DNA from: Spirosoma sp. 48-14
GTDB taxonomy: Bacteria; Bacteroidota; Bacteroidia; Cytophagales; Spirosomataceae
Direction of reading: 5' to 3'
Assembly: GCF_001898575.1 (NCBI RefSeq)
Contig: NZ_MKUD01000081.1
Span: forward strand, 217,606 to 281,605
Length of the DNA: 64,000 bases
Part shown: positions 51,523 to 59,609 of the stretch, in pieces
Position numbering within the stretch: position 1 is the first letter of the stretch
How the letters are laid out: each line of letters starts with the position of its first letter
Program-made: the position numbers and the translations under genes
Notes under the pieces: generated by a model
The model's database searches: none
Told to the model about the DNA's origin: nothing
Seen by the model: the letters and a program-made list of their open reading frames with translations, nothing else

Positions 51523-51969
51523 ATGCGCTCTCAATTTTTAACCCTTCTTTGTGTTCTTACCTTTCTAAGTTGTGCCTGGGGGATAGCGGATGCCGTCATA
51601 TCGTTTTCGCAAACCGAAGCCGTATCCGAAACAACGCAGATCGAGCGAAAAAGTAAGCCCGACGACCAATCGCCCAAGCAGTACTATGAGGATCGCTCGT
51701 CGGGGAATGTACCCCTTCCCAACGATCAGGAGTTGGTTCGACTACTGGCGATAGCCTCTTTTTTTTACTCACTGATTACCCTGATCGGAGCCATTTTCAT
51801 GTTCCGGCTGCGTCGTATTGGCTTCTGGATTTACGTGGCCGGAGTTGTCTGCGGATTTGTCTTACCCGTAGCACTGGCCGGATTTGAAGCTCTGAACGTT
51901 TCATTTGGTGTATTTTTCAGCCTGCTGTTTGTAGGGTTATACTGGCTGTCATTCAAGGAAATGCATTGA
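51523..51969 (+). CDS. Membrane protein, unknown
   Basis: The 148-residue protein has an N-terminal hydrophobic segment (about 1-28), a polar region with many charged residues (30-75), and three membrane helices (about 73-96, 98-118 and 122-142). No family is recognised. It lies 25 bases before the HPr-kinase-like gene on the same strand and is probably co-transcribed with it. The ATG at 51523 gives a plausible hydrophobic N-terminus. An alternative ATG is not needed. Confidence 0.65.
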   Translation: MRSQFLTLLCVLTFLSCAWGIADAVISFSQTEAVSETTQIERKSKPDDQSPKQYYEDRSSGNVPLPNDQELVRLLAIASFFYSLITLIGAIFMFRLRRIGFWIYVAGVVCGFVLPVALAGFEALNVSFGVFFSLLFVGLYWLSFKEMH

Positions 51970-51994
51970 CCCGTTTCGCCAACAACACCACATC

Positions 51995-52897
51995 ATGAAC
52001 TATTTCACTTTTGGCTTGACCATTCAAACGGCCATCAATTTCGACGGTGTTTTACAGCCGTCGAATGCGTCGGCCGATGTTACAATCACGGAAGGTGCTG
52101 TTCCTGAAAAAGCAGGGCAACTCACCCGTGTCCAGCGACGGGGGGTACGGGCAAAATTCGGCCGGACAGCCGATGCCATCATTATCAACTGGGACGGCAT
52201 CGGCAAGTTTCGGATCAGCGACGGCAACCAGATTGTGTACCAGAATCTTGGCGCCGACGAAGGAACGCTGCGGTTATTCCTGCTCAGTGAAGTATTTGGT
52301 GTGATTTTGTATCAACGTGGCTTATTTCTGTTGCATGCCAGCGCTGTGGATGTGAACAACCAGGCCATCGTTTTTATGGGCATACCGGGTGCCGGAAAGT
52401 CGACAACAGCAACGGCATTTGGCAAGGCAGGCTATACTGTACTGTCGGACGATCTGGTGGCGATACAATTGATCGACAACAAGGCTTATGTAATTCCTGC
52501 ATTTAGTCAGTACAAAGTCTGGCGACAGGCGCTAAACGGACTTGCTATCGATGCTTCTGCGCTGTCTCCCTCTTTTGAAGGGGCGGCAAAATTCCTGATC
52601 ACCCAACCGCTAGATACATTCCCTAAAGAGCCCGTTCCGTTACGCCAGATCAATATACTTTTTCCGCCTAACTCCCGCGTCAACGAAGGCCAGATCAGTG
52701 CCATACGTGCTCCGGTCGAACTACTTCGGCATTTTCCGATACCTGTTCAGCTTCTAACCAAACCCTACTTACCTCAGCATTTTCAGCAATCGTTGCGCAT
52801 TGCCCAATCGGCATCGATTCATTTCATGAAACGCACCAAAGATTTCCAGGCGCTGGAAGCGTATGTAGCTGAGCTTGGGGCCGAGCGAGTGGATTGA
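51995..52897 (+). CDS. HPr kinase/phosphorylase-like ATPase
   Basis: The 300-residue protein has a C-terminal HprK-like kinase core. It has His 114 in FLLHASAV, the Walker A motif GIPGAGKST (129-137) and VLSDDLVAIQ (Asp 152-153), in the same order as in HPr kinase. An N-terminal beta region precedes it. It lacks the K/M loop-rich HPr-binding signature, so it may phosphorylate another substrate; relatives occur with lasso-peptide and PqqD-type peptide clusters, but none is present here. It is preceded by a membrane protein 25 bases away. Cytoplasmic. Confidence 0.85.
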   Translation: MNYFTFGLTIQTAINFDGVLQPSNASADVTITEGAVPEKAGQLTRVQRRGVRAKFGRTADAIIINWDGIGKFRISDGNQIVYQNLGADEGTLRLFLLSEVFGVILYQRGLFLLHASAVDVNNQAIVFMGIPGAGKSTTATAFGKAGYTVLSDDLVAIQLIDNKAYVIPAFSQYKVWRQALNGLAIDASALSPSFEGAAKFLITQPLDTFPKEPVPLRQINILFPPNSRVNEGQISAIRAPVELLRHFPIPVQLLTKPYLPQHFQQSLRIAQSASIHFMKRTKDFQALEAYVAELGAERVD

Positions 52898-53060
52898 GAA
52901 ACTACTCGCTGTGTCAGCAGGACAAAAAGTAGCCTGGTCCACCATTAAACCCTAGCGGCAAAGTATGATCTATATACAGGTCGGCATGATTTTTCGTTTA
53001 CTACGCTGACAAGTCGTCTGCGAATTAGTTATACATCAAAATCATTGCCTCAACTGTCTT

Positions 53061-53516
53061 ATGAATCTGTTTCGTTTCGCCATTTTCCTGTTCGTAGTCT
53101 CCCTGACAACCCCTTCTTTCGCCCACAATACCGACGATCCTGATGCGGTGCTGGGAAAATGGCTTAGCTCGAAGAAGAGGAATCAGGTCCAGATTTATAA
53201 ACAGGGGAATAAATACTACGGCAAACTGGTCTGGATGCTTGAGCCAAATGATCCATCTACCAACAAACCTAAAGTTGACATTGAGAACCCAGACGAGAAG
53301 CTACGGAATCGCCCTCTGATCAATATGGTATTGCTGAAAGATTTGGTTTACAAGGGCAACAATGTCTGGAGTGGCGGAGAAATCTATAACCCGGAGGATG
53401 GCAAAACCTACAATTGCGACCTGACGCTGAAAGACGTCAATACGCTCGACTTCCATGGCTATGTAATGGGAATCAGCCTGTTAGGCAAAACCCGAACCTG
53501 GACGCGGGTACGCTAA
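53061..53516 (+). CDS. Exported DUF2147 protein
   Basis: The 151-residue product has a signal peptide ending SFAHN (about residue 22) and a DUF2147 domain. VLGKWLSSKKRNQVQIYKQGNKYYGKLVWM opens it and SGGEIYNPEDGKTYNCDLTL, VNTLDFHGYVMGIS and LLGKTRTWTRV close it. The domain is a small beta-rich fold of unknown function, often in periplasmic proteins. It is convergent with the phosphodiesterase gene (3 bases between stops). No operon partner. Located in the periplasm by its signal. Confidence 0.88.
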   Translation: MNLFRFAIFLFVVSLTTPSFAHNTDDPDAVLGKWLSSKKRNQVQIYKQGNKYYGKLVWMLEPNDPSTNKPKVDIENPDEKLRNRPLINMVLLKDLVYKGNNVWSGGEIYNPEDGKTYNCDLTLKDVNTLDFHGYVMGISLLGKTRTWTRVR

Positions 53517-53519
53517 ATG

Positions 53520-54761
53520 CTATTCAACAATCCAGCGATTGAGGGAATTATGCCTACCTTCCAGCACAACCTTCACAAAGCCGGAAGGCAGTTTGGGTAC
53601 ATCGAGGGTAGCGGCTTCGGCACTGGCAGGCACTTCGGCCAGCAAGCTGTATTGGTCGCGTTGCCCTTCTTCAAAGTGATTGGTTGTCGATACCCAGACT
53701 TTTACGACACCTTCTTTATCGACAGCTTTCCAGTTCAGTAAAAGCTTACCGGATTCTTTTCGGGCTTTAGGCTCTGTAATAGAAATTTCCCCCGTCAATG
53801 GAACACCGTCGAGTTCAAAGGCCTGCTCTTTCGGAATGGTTATGCCTAAATGGCGGGCCATTGTTGGCATAATATCGACAATGGCAGGTGTGGCTGTTTT
53901 AAACTGACTGTTAAGCTCTTTGGCGTTCGTCACAATCCAGGTAGCCCGCTCCCGATCCGACTGCCCACCATGGTTTTTGCCTGTATCGGCGCTACGGCCA
54001 TGATCGGTCGTGATGAAAAGCTGCCAGTCTTCACCAAATGTTTTCTGACGATATTGAATGGCTTTCCATAAACGGCCCATTTGATCGTCCATTAGGCCAA
54101 CGGCTTTGTAAAATTGTTCGCTGTCACCGTATTTATGCCCCATATCGTCGGTATATTCCAGGTACACCCACGACAGATCCGGGCTTTCGTCCTGAATGTA
54201 TCGGCACGCTTCGGCAACTACTTTTTCGTCGATCCGGTGGATATAGTCGGATTGCTTATCGTGGGGAAAAAGTAACGTATCGTGTTCCAGACCATCGAAT
54301 GAATAGTCGATCCGTAACTTTCCGGTTTGGGGTAAATCTTCGCCTACCAGTTTGGTGCGATTATCGAGCCAGGTGGAGAAAACGGCCGTTTTCCGGGCGG
54401 GATATTGCTGTTCAAAAAAGCGAAAAATAGTCCAGTAGGCGTAGTTGGGCGCTTTGATGCTGTTGTCCCACACATTGTGTTTATTGACCCAGGTGCCTGT
54501 GAGCAGGCTGTTATACCCGACGGCCGAAATGGTTGGCGTTTGCGAATAGCTGCTTTTTTGTCCGCCTACATAAGCTCGGGCGTAGCCACCCTCTTTGGCA
54601 ATAGCTTTCAGATTGGGCGTCGGCTGTTTCTCGATCACATCGGACGGAATGCCGTCTACGATCACGAATAAGGCTTTTTTAGCCTTGGTTTGCGCCCAAA
54701 CAGACTGAGTAATGAGCAGGCAAGCGGAAATATATAGGGAAACTTTTACGATCCGTTTCAT
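53520..54761 (-). CDS. Exported alkaline phosphatase superfamily phosphodiesterase
   Basis: From the ATG at 54761 the protein has 413 residues, a signal peptide ending VWAQ (about 23) and a type I phosphodiesterase/nucleotide pyrophosphatase fold. It has [13 protein letters not shown] (first metal Asp), [13 protein letters not shown] (the Thr/Ser nucleophile region), [13 protein letters not shown] and [17 protein letters not shown]. The last segment has the Asp-His pair and His of the second zinc site. The C-terminal 90 residues form a fibronectin-like domain with [20 protein letters not shown]. It hydrolyses a phosphodiester or phosphomonoester in the periplasm; the substrate is unknown. It is monocistronic. 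Confidence 0.88.
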   Translation of the reverse strand: MKRIVKVSLYISACLLITQSVWAQTKAKKALFVIVDGIPSDVIEKQPTPNLKAIAKEGGYARAYVGGQKSSYSQTPTISAVGYNSLLTGTWVNKHNVWDNSIKAPNYAYWTIFRFFEQQYPARKTAVFSTWLDNRTKLVGEDLPQTGKLRIDYSFDGLEHDTLLFPHDKQSDYIHRIDEKVVAEACRYIQDESPDLSWVYLEYTDDMGHKYGDSEQFYKAVGLMDDQMGRLWKAIQYRQKTFGEDWQLFITTDHGRSADTGKNHGGQSDRERATWIVTNAKELNSQFKTATPAIVDIMPTMARHLGITIPKEQAFELDGVPLTGEISITEPKARKESGKLLLNWKAVDKEGVVKVWVSTTNHFEEGQRDQYSLLAEVPASAEAATLDVPKLPSGFVKVVLEGRHNSLNRWIVE

Positions 54762-54869
54762 GGGAACCAGTACGCCATTTTGCCCCAAAATAAGTGCAGT
54801 CGGGTGAATAGTAAGGACTCTACCTGAAAACTTTACAGTTGGGTAATATCAGAGAGCCGTTTTGTTTTT

Positions 54870-54945
54870 GTCATTTCGACCAGAGGGATAAACCTCAAGC
54901 CTACTACCAGGCAAGTTTGAGATTTATCCCTCCGATCGGAACGAC
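54870..54945. repeat. 29-bp inverted repeat with G-U tolerant arms
   Basis: Arms at 54870-54898 and 54917-54945 (core GAGGGATAAA) differ at five positions, all transitions that keep RNA pairing. This means the RNA helix is conserved. It lies between the phosphodiesterase and SDR genes. Confidence 0.75.
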
Positions 54946-54953
54946 GAAAAATG

Positions 54954-55736
54954 TTAAAACCCAATTGAATTACCGCCATCAACCGGTAGCGACACGCCCG
55001 TAACATACCGAGCGGCTTCGGAAGCCAGAAAAACAGCCGCCCAGCCAATATCGGATGGTTTACCGAATGCGCCCATGGGGGTGCGACGCATAGCGCGGGC
55101 AAAGCGGTCAGGGTCGCCACTCATGGCCGTCTTGCTCATGGCCGTTTCAATGAAACCCGGTGCAATCGAGTTGACCCGAACCCCGTTGCCCGAAAATTCT
55201 GACGCCAGTACTTTCACCATACCCTCCACACCCGACTTGGAAGCCGCATAAGCAGCCACCCGGTCGATACCATAATAGGCTGCCATCGACGAAATCATGA
55301 TAATCGAACCCCGCTGGCGAGCCATCATCCGTTGCGCACAGGTGCGCGTCAGACTAAAAACCGAGTTCAGATTGGTATGTACAATCCGGTCGAAATCCGC
55401 GTCGGATACCTCCAGTGCGGGCTTTTTCATATTGATCCCCGCATTATTCACCAGAATATCGATGGGCCCCAGCTCGACCTCAATTTTTTCGACCAGTTCC
55501 TCCAGCGATTCGCGGTCAGTTACGTCGTTAACCTGATAATGGGCGCGTTCGCCTAAAGCCTGTACGGCCTCTTTTAGCGGCTCTTCCCGACGGCCTGTGA
55601 TGACGACCCGGCCACCCGATTCGACCATACAGCGGGCAATATCGAAACCAATCCCACTACCTCCGCCGGTGATTAGGGCTAGCTTACCTTCAAGCGAAAA
55701 AACGGCTGGATATGTCAAATTTCCTGTTTGTGTCAT
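54954..55736 (-). CDS. SDR family oxidoreductase (gluconate 5-dehydrogenase-like)
   Basis: From the ATG at 55736 (MTQTGNLTYPAVFSLEGK) the protein has 260 residues. It has the short-chain dehydrogenase motifs TGGGSGIGFDIA (cofactor), NNAGINMKKP, the catalytic Ser-Tyr-Lys set (SSMAAYYGIDRVAAYAASK) and SIAPGFIETAM. It would interconvert a hydroxyl and a keto group with NAD(P). The style is that of gluconate/idonate 5-dehydrogenases and fits the next gene, mannonate dehydratase, in hexuronate or keto-sugar catabolism. The frame continues upstream but lies in a large inverted repeat, so 55736 was chosen. Same strand as uxuA but separated by a palindrome. Confidence 0.85.
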   Translation of the reverse strand: MTQTGNLTYPAVFSLEGKLALITGGGSGIGFDIARCMVESGGRVVITGRREEPLKEAVQALGERAHYQVNDVTDRESLEELVEKIEVELGPIDILVNNAGINMKKPALEVSDADFDRIVHTNLNSVFSLTRTCAQRMMARQRGSIIMISSMAAYYGIDRVAAYAASKSGVEGMVKVLASEFSGNGVRVNSIAPGFIETAMSKTAMSGDPDRFARAMRRTPMGAFGKPSDIGWAAVFLASEAARYVTGVSLPVDGGNSIGF

Positions 55737-55763
55737 TACGATTATACATAAATTTATCGAACG

Positions 55764-55889
55764 CAGATTTTTATGATGATTATGATTTGTTAAGATTACA
55801 GAATCATTTACAACTAACAATTTCCTGATTATCAGAAACTTACCAAAACGATTATGACCTATAAAAATCATAATCATCATAAAAATCTG
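55764..55889. repeat. 25-bp perfect inverted repeat
   Basis: Arm 55764-55788 (core CAGATTTTTATGATGATTAT) is the exact inverted complement of 55865-55889, with a 76-base loop. It lies between the SDR gene and uxuA and is made of AT-rich sequence also seen in short form near 6750. Confidence 0.85.
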
Positions 55890-55921
55890 TGTTCTATTGT
55901 GCTACAGCTATACAAATGGTA

Positions 55922-57133
55922 TTACTCTATCGATTCTAAACTGCGCTCGATACCCAGTTCAAGACCACGCAGCTCAGCCAGACCACGCAAGCGCCCGATG
56001 GCTGAGTAGCCGGGATACGTTTTTTTGTGTAAGTCGTCGAGCATCTGGTGGCCATGATCCGGTCGCATCGGAATCGCCGTTTCGCCGGTGCCTGCTCCCG
56101 CCCGTCGTTTTTGCTCAAGAACAATCTCTTTGATAACGGCATACATATCGACATCACCCGCCAGGTGATCGGCTTCGTGAAAGTTCCGCGAATCGGCTTC
56201 GCGCTTGGTTGTGCGCAGGTGAATAAAATGGATGCGATTACCAAACCGCCGAATCATTCCCGGCAAATCGTTGTCGGGCCGTATGCCCAACGAACCAGTA
56301 CAAAACGTTATGCCATTGGCAGTTGTATCGCAGGCATCCATGAGTTGCGCCAGATCGGCCTCCGTACTGACTACGCGGGGTAAGCCCAGCAATGGCCTTG
56401 GCGGATCGTCGGGATGAATGCACAGGTTGACACCCACCTCCTGCGCTACCGGAGCCACCTGCTGAATAAAGTAATACAGGTTTTCCCGTAGCTCTTTATC
56501 GCCAATCTGGCTGTACTCATTCAATAAGCCCTGAAAGGTATCCAGTGAAAAGGCCTCTTCGGAACCCGGCAATCCAAGCAAAACGGTATTGGTCAGTTCG
56601 GCAACCTGTTCAGGGGTCATTTGCGCCAGTTTCTGCCGGGACGATTCGATGATCTCTGGTTCGTAATCAGCTTCGGCGCCAGGGCGTTTCAGGATATAGA
56701 GGTCAAACAGGGCGAAATCTTCCCAGACGAACCGAAGGGCCAGCGACCCGTCGGGCATTTCGTACTTAAGATTGGTTCGCGACCAGTCCAGCACCGGCAT
56801 AAAGTTGTAACAGACCGTTCGGATGCCACAAGCGGCCAGATTTCGGATGGATTGCTGGTACGTCTCGATATACCCAGCGCGGGTTGGCCGTCCTTTCTTG
56901 ATGTCTTCATGAACGGGCAGACTTTCCACGACTGCCCAGTGCAGTGGTGAATACCGCTCGTTATCGGCTTCAACTAGATTTTTGCGTTTGGTGATTTCAT
57001 CGATGGGCCACAGATCACCTACCGGAATCTGATGCAGGGCCGTCACGACCCCCGAACAACCTGCCTGCCGAATATCCATCAGCGAAACCGGATCGTTCGG
57101 CCCGAACCAACGCATGGTTTGTAACATACTCAT
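55922..57133 (-). CDS. uxuA: Mannonate dehydratase
   Basis: The 403-residue protein has the UxuA signatures MRWFGPNDPVSL at the start, VVTALHQIPVGDLWP, CIHPDDPPRPLLGLPRVV (metal His and Asp) and MRPDHGHQML near the C-terminus. It removes water from D-mannonate to give 2-keto-3-deoxygluconate in hexuronate catabolism. The length fits the family. No signal peptide, so it acts in the cytoplasm. An SDR enzyme lies downstream and an enolase-superfamily dehydratase upstream on the same strand. uxuB was not identified, though the SDR may take a related role. A 26-bp palindrome lies at its 5' side. Confidence 0.94.
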   Translation of the reverse strand: MSMLQTMRWFGPNDPVSLMDIRQAGCSGVVTALHQIPVGDLWPIDEITKRKNLVEADNERYSPLHWAVVESLPVHEDIKKGRPTRAGYIETYQQSIRNLAACGIRTVCYNFMPVLDWSRTNLKYEMPDGSLALRFVWEDFALFDLYILKRPGAEADYEPEIIESSRQKLAQMTPEQVAELTNTVLLGLPGSEEAFSLDTFQGLLNEYSQIGDKELRENLYYFIQQVAPVAQEVGVNLCIHPDDPPRPLLGLPRVVSTEADLAQLMDACDTTANGITFCTGSLGIRPDNDLPGMIRRFGNRIHFIHLRTTKREADSRNFHEADHLAGDVDMYAVIKEIVLEQKRRAGAGTGETAIPMRPDHGHQMLDDLHKKTYPGYSAIGRLRGLAELRGLELGIERSLESIE

Positions 57134-57139
57134 TGTATT

Positions 57140-57198
57140 GTAATGCGGGTGGGAGCCCGCAATTTGGCTTATAAATTGCGGGCTCCCACCCGCATTAC
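57140..57198. repeat. 26-bp perfect hairpin between enolase-superfamily gene and uxuA
   Basis: The arm 57140-57165 (core GCGGGTGGGAGCCCGCAATT) is the exact complement of 57173-57198 with a 7-base loop. It occupies the gap between the two co-directional genes. Confidence 0.85.
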
Positions 57199-57208
57199 TA
57201 CAAATTAA

Positions 57209-58486
57209 TCAAACAAAGAACGGAACATCTTTGGGGGCGTATTTCCGCATACCCTCTTCGTTGATTTCGACACCAATACCGGGTTTTTCGGATAATGGAA
57301 TAAACCCTTTCTCCACCATCGGCCCGTCGAAGGTAACGATCTCTTTGAACATAGGCTCCTCATGGAAGTAAATCTGCCATTCCAGAATTAGGAAGTTGGG
57401 CACCGAGGCACATACATGACTCGATGCCATAGCCCCCAGATAGGACGCTACCATGTGTGGCGCAAACGGTACGTAATACAGATTCGCCAGATTGGCAATT
57501 CGTTGTGCTTCACCTAGCCCACCCGCTTTCTGCAAATCGGGCATGATAATGTCGACAGCGCCAATTTCAAGCAACCGACGGAAGCCGTGGGCCAGATAAT
57601 GGTTTTCGCCCGCGCAGATAGGCGTTGTGGTAATCTCCCGGATTTGCCGGTATGCTTCGGGATTTTCGGCCGGAATGGGTTCTTCCAGAAAGAGCAGTTT
57701 AAGTGGCTCCATCATCTTGGCAACCCGTCGGCCGGTCGTCATGTCGTATCGCCCGTGCATGTCTACGCAGATGTCGATTTTAGGGCCAACGGCTTCCCGG
57801 ACTCCCGCAATCTGGTTGTACATCCGCTCCAGTTCGCCGGGGCTGGCGGTCCAGTTGTAAGCATCATATTTGTTGGGGTCGTTACGCTCGTCGATGTCGT
57901 ATTTTACGGCCGTAAAACCCATATCGACCGCCCGTTTGGCGCTTTTACCAAAGGATTCCGGACTGGTATCCGTCTCCCGGTAGGCTCCCGTATCGCAATA
58001 CACCCGGATTTTATCCCGAAATTTTCCGCCGAGCAATTGGTATACCGGCAGGCCAAGCGCTTTCCCAGCCAAATCCCAAAGGGCTGTTTCGACAGCCGAT
58101 AATACCGATACATAAATACCGGCCTGTGCTCCCTCGAAGAAGCCGGATTTCCGAACATCTTCGAAAATCCGGTTGACGTTCAGCGGGCTTCGGCCTTTAA
58201 TCCGCTGGCCAATCAGTTTGACTAGATGGTAGGTTCCGACCGACGCATCGACGGCTTCGCCACACCCCCAGATGCCCTGATTGGTATGCACTTTCACAAA
58301 TAGGCTATGGCCACCGCGCGTGTAACCACATTTGATGTCAGTAATTTTCAGATCGGACGGGGCCGATGATAACGGAGTCCGCTCAATGGCGGTTTCCAGC
58401 CCTTCGCCAAAGCTGGACAGCGCGCTGCCACTAAATACACTGGCTAACGCACTTTTGGTTAGAAATGAACGTCTTGAGGTTTTCAT
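57209..58486 (-). CDS. Enolase-superfamily sugar-acid dehydratase (MR/MLE), Tat-exported
   Basis: The 425-residue protein has a Tat signal (SRRSFL, Arg 5-6, cleaved near SSFG). It has the mandelate racemase/muconate lactonising fold with Lys 195, Asp 242 and His 244 (VDMHGRYD), Glu 268, Glu 294 (CAGENHY) and His 344 (PFAPHMVAS). The Asp-x-His pair and the triad of metal ligands resemble D-galactonate/mannonate-type dehydratases. It would dehydrate a sugar acid to a 2-keto-3-deoxy acid. The Tat signal places it in the periplasm, which is unusual for this family. It sits with a signal-peptide-bearing RraA protein and upstream of uxuA. Confidence 0.9.
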   Translation of the reverse strand: MKTSRRSFLTKSALASVFSGSALSSFGEGLETAIERTPLSSAPSDLKITDIKCGYTRGGHSLFVKVHTNQGIWGCGEAVDASVGTYHLVKLIGQRIKGRSPLNVNRIFEDVRKSGFFEGAQAGIYVSVLSAVETALWDLAGKALGLPVYQLLGGKFRDKIRVYCDTGAYRETDTSPESFGKSAKRAVDMGFTAVKYDIDERNDPNKYDAYNWTASPGELERMYNQIAGVREAVGPKIDICVDMHGRYDMTTGRRVAKMMEPLKLLFLEEPIPAENPEAYRQIREITTTPICAGENHYLAHGFRRLLEIGAVDIIMPDLQKAGGLGEAQRIANLANLYYVPFAPHMVASYLGAMASSHVCASVPNFLILEWQIYFHEEPMFKEIVTFDGPMVEKGFIPLSEKPGIGVEINEEGMRKYAPKDVPFFV

Positions 58487-58518
58487 AAAAAATGAGGTCA
58501 GAAATGGTCAGGTATTTT

Positions 58519-59463
58519 TTACCAGGTTCGATTTTTGAGAAATTCCTGAATCTGCTCTTTTGGAACAGGAAGCTCATTGATGTGCGAATTCAGCCACTGC
58601 GAGAAGTCTTTTTCGATTTCATCCGACCAGCGTGTGTCGATTTGACCGGGCGTATATTTCTGCTCGCGCAGACGCTGATGGCCGAACATATCGCGCAGGC
58701 GAATGATCTCAGAGGTTTTCACCACTTTTTCGGCCAGATGGGGTGGAATGAAGCAAACGCCCCCATCACGTCCCAGGACAATGTCGCCTGGCATAACCAT
58801 CACTTTCCTGATTCGGGTGGGTCGATTGATGCCGACCAGCGTTGTGTTGAGATCGCCTTCCGGATTATGGTGCGAGGGGTGATAGCTACGGAAATACGAC
58901 GTAAAGCCACCAATTTCCTTCAGTCCGGCGATGTCGCGAACCGCTCCTTCGTACACAATGCCATTGCCCGTTTTGGCGTAGATCGAATTGCCCAGGTTGT
59001 CGCCAATGGTTGGTCCATCTTCGTGCATATCAAACTGATCGACCACATACACATCACCTTTCACCAGCAAATCAATCGGCCAGGCATTCTGCGACTTCAC
59101 CCGACCATCTTTGGTATGGCCTTTTTCGTCCGTAACCCGGTGAACATCTGGCCGACCCGGCATAAACGTAGCCGTTACTGCCCGACCGACCAAAACACTG
59201 TCGGGATTAATGGTTTGCCAGCCACCCGCATACTGGTAGCGGTATTTTTCGCCTTTCAGAACAGCCCAGGCTTCTTCCTGCGTAACCAGTTTCATTCGCT
59301 TCAGAATGGCATCGGGTACTTTGGGTCGACCATCCGGGAAGCGTTCACCTTTCCAGTCGGGCGTCAGGAAGATCAGCTCTTCTTTTGAAATCTGCTGTGC
59401 AACCGATTGCACAGTATGACCAAGCAAGATTAGCATGGTCAGCCAAACGAATACATGCTTCAT
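58519..59463 (-). CDS. Exported RraA family protein (aldolase-like)
   Basis: The 314-residue protein has a signal peptide (residues 1-22, ending SVAQQ) and an RraA fold. It has QFDMHEDGPTIGDNLGNS, GNGIVYEGAVRD and VMPGDIVLGRDGGVCFIPPHLAEKV, the Gly-rich, Arg-Asp and metal-binding motifs of RraA-like HMG/CHA aldolases. An N-terminal extension of about 60 residues precedes the domain, making it longer than cytoplasmic RraA (about 160-230 residues). A role in cleaving or processing a keto acid in the periplasm is inferred. It ends 32 bases before the Tat-exported dehydratase and is probably co-transcribed with it. Confidence 0.87.
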   Translation of the reverse strand: MKHVFVWLTMLILLGHTVQSVAQQISKEELIFLTPDWKGERFPDGRPKVPDAILKRMKLVTQEEAWAVLKGEKYRYQYAGGWQTINPDSVLVGRAVTATFMPGRPDVHRVTDEKGHTKDGRVKSQNAWPIDLLVKGDVYVVDQFDMHEDGPTIGDNLGNSIYAKTGNGIVYEGAVRDIAGLKEIGGFTSYFRSYHPSHHNPEGDLNTTLVGINRPTRIRKVMVMPGDIVLGRDGGVCFIPPHLAEKVVKTSEIIRLRDMFGHQRLREQKYTPGQIDTRWSDEIEKDFSQWLNSHINELPVPKEQIQEFLKNRTW

Positions 59464-59609
59464 ATAGATTAAGATGTTAGGGGGTTTACAGAAGGTTTGT
59501 CAACTACAATGACGTGCCATTAATTCTCTTTCTTCCAAAGCATATTCAGCGATTATCCTACCCTCGATAAGTAAAGGCAACCGCAGGCCGGGTTTAAGAT
59601 ATAGTTTTA

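Noticed and set aside
58492-59388. Long plus-strand frame (298 codons) opposite the RraA-family gene
   Set aside because: The minus-strand RraA motifs and signal peptide show which strand is coding; the plus frame has no family features.
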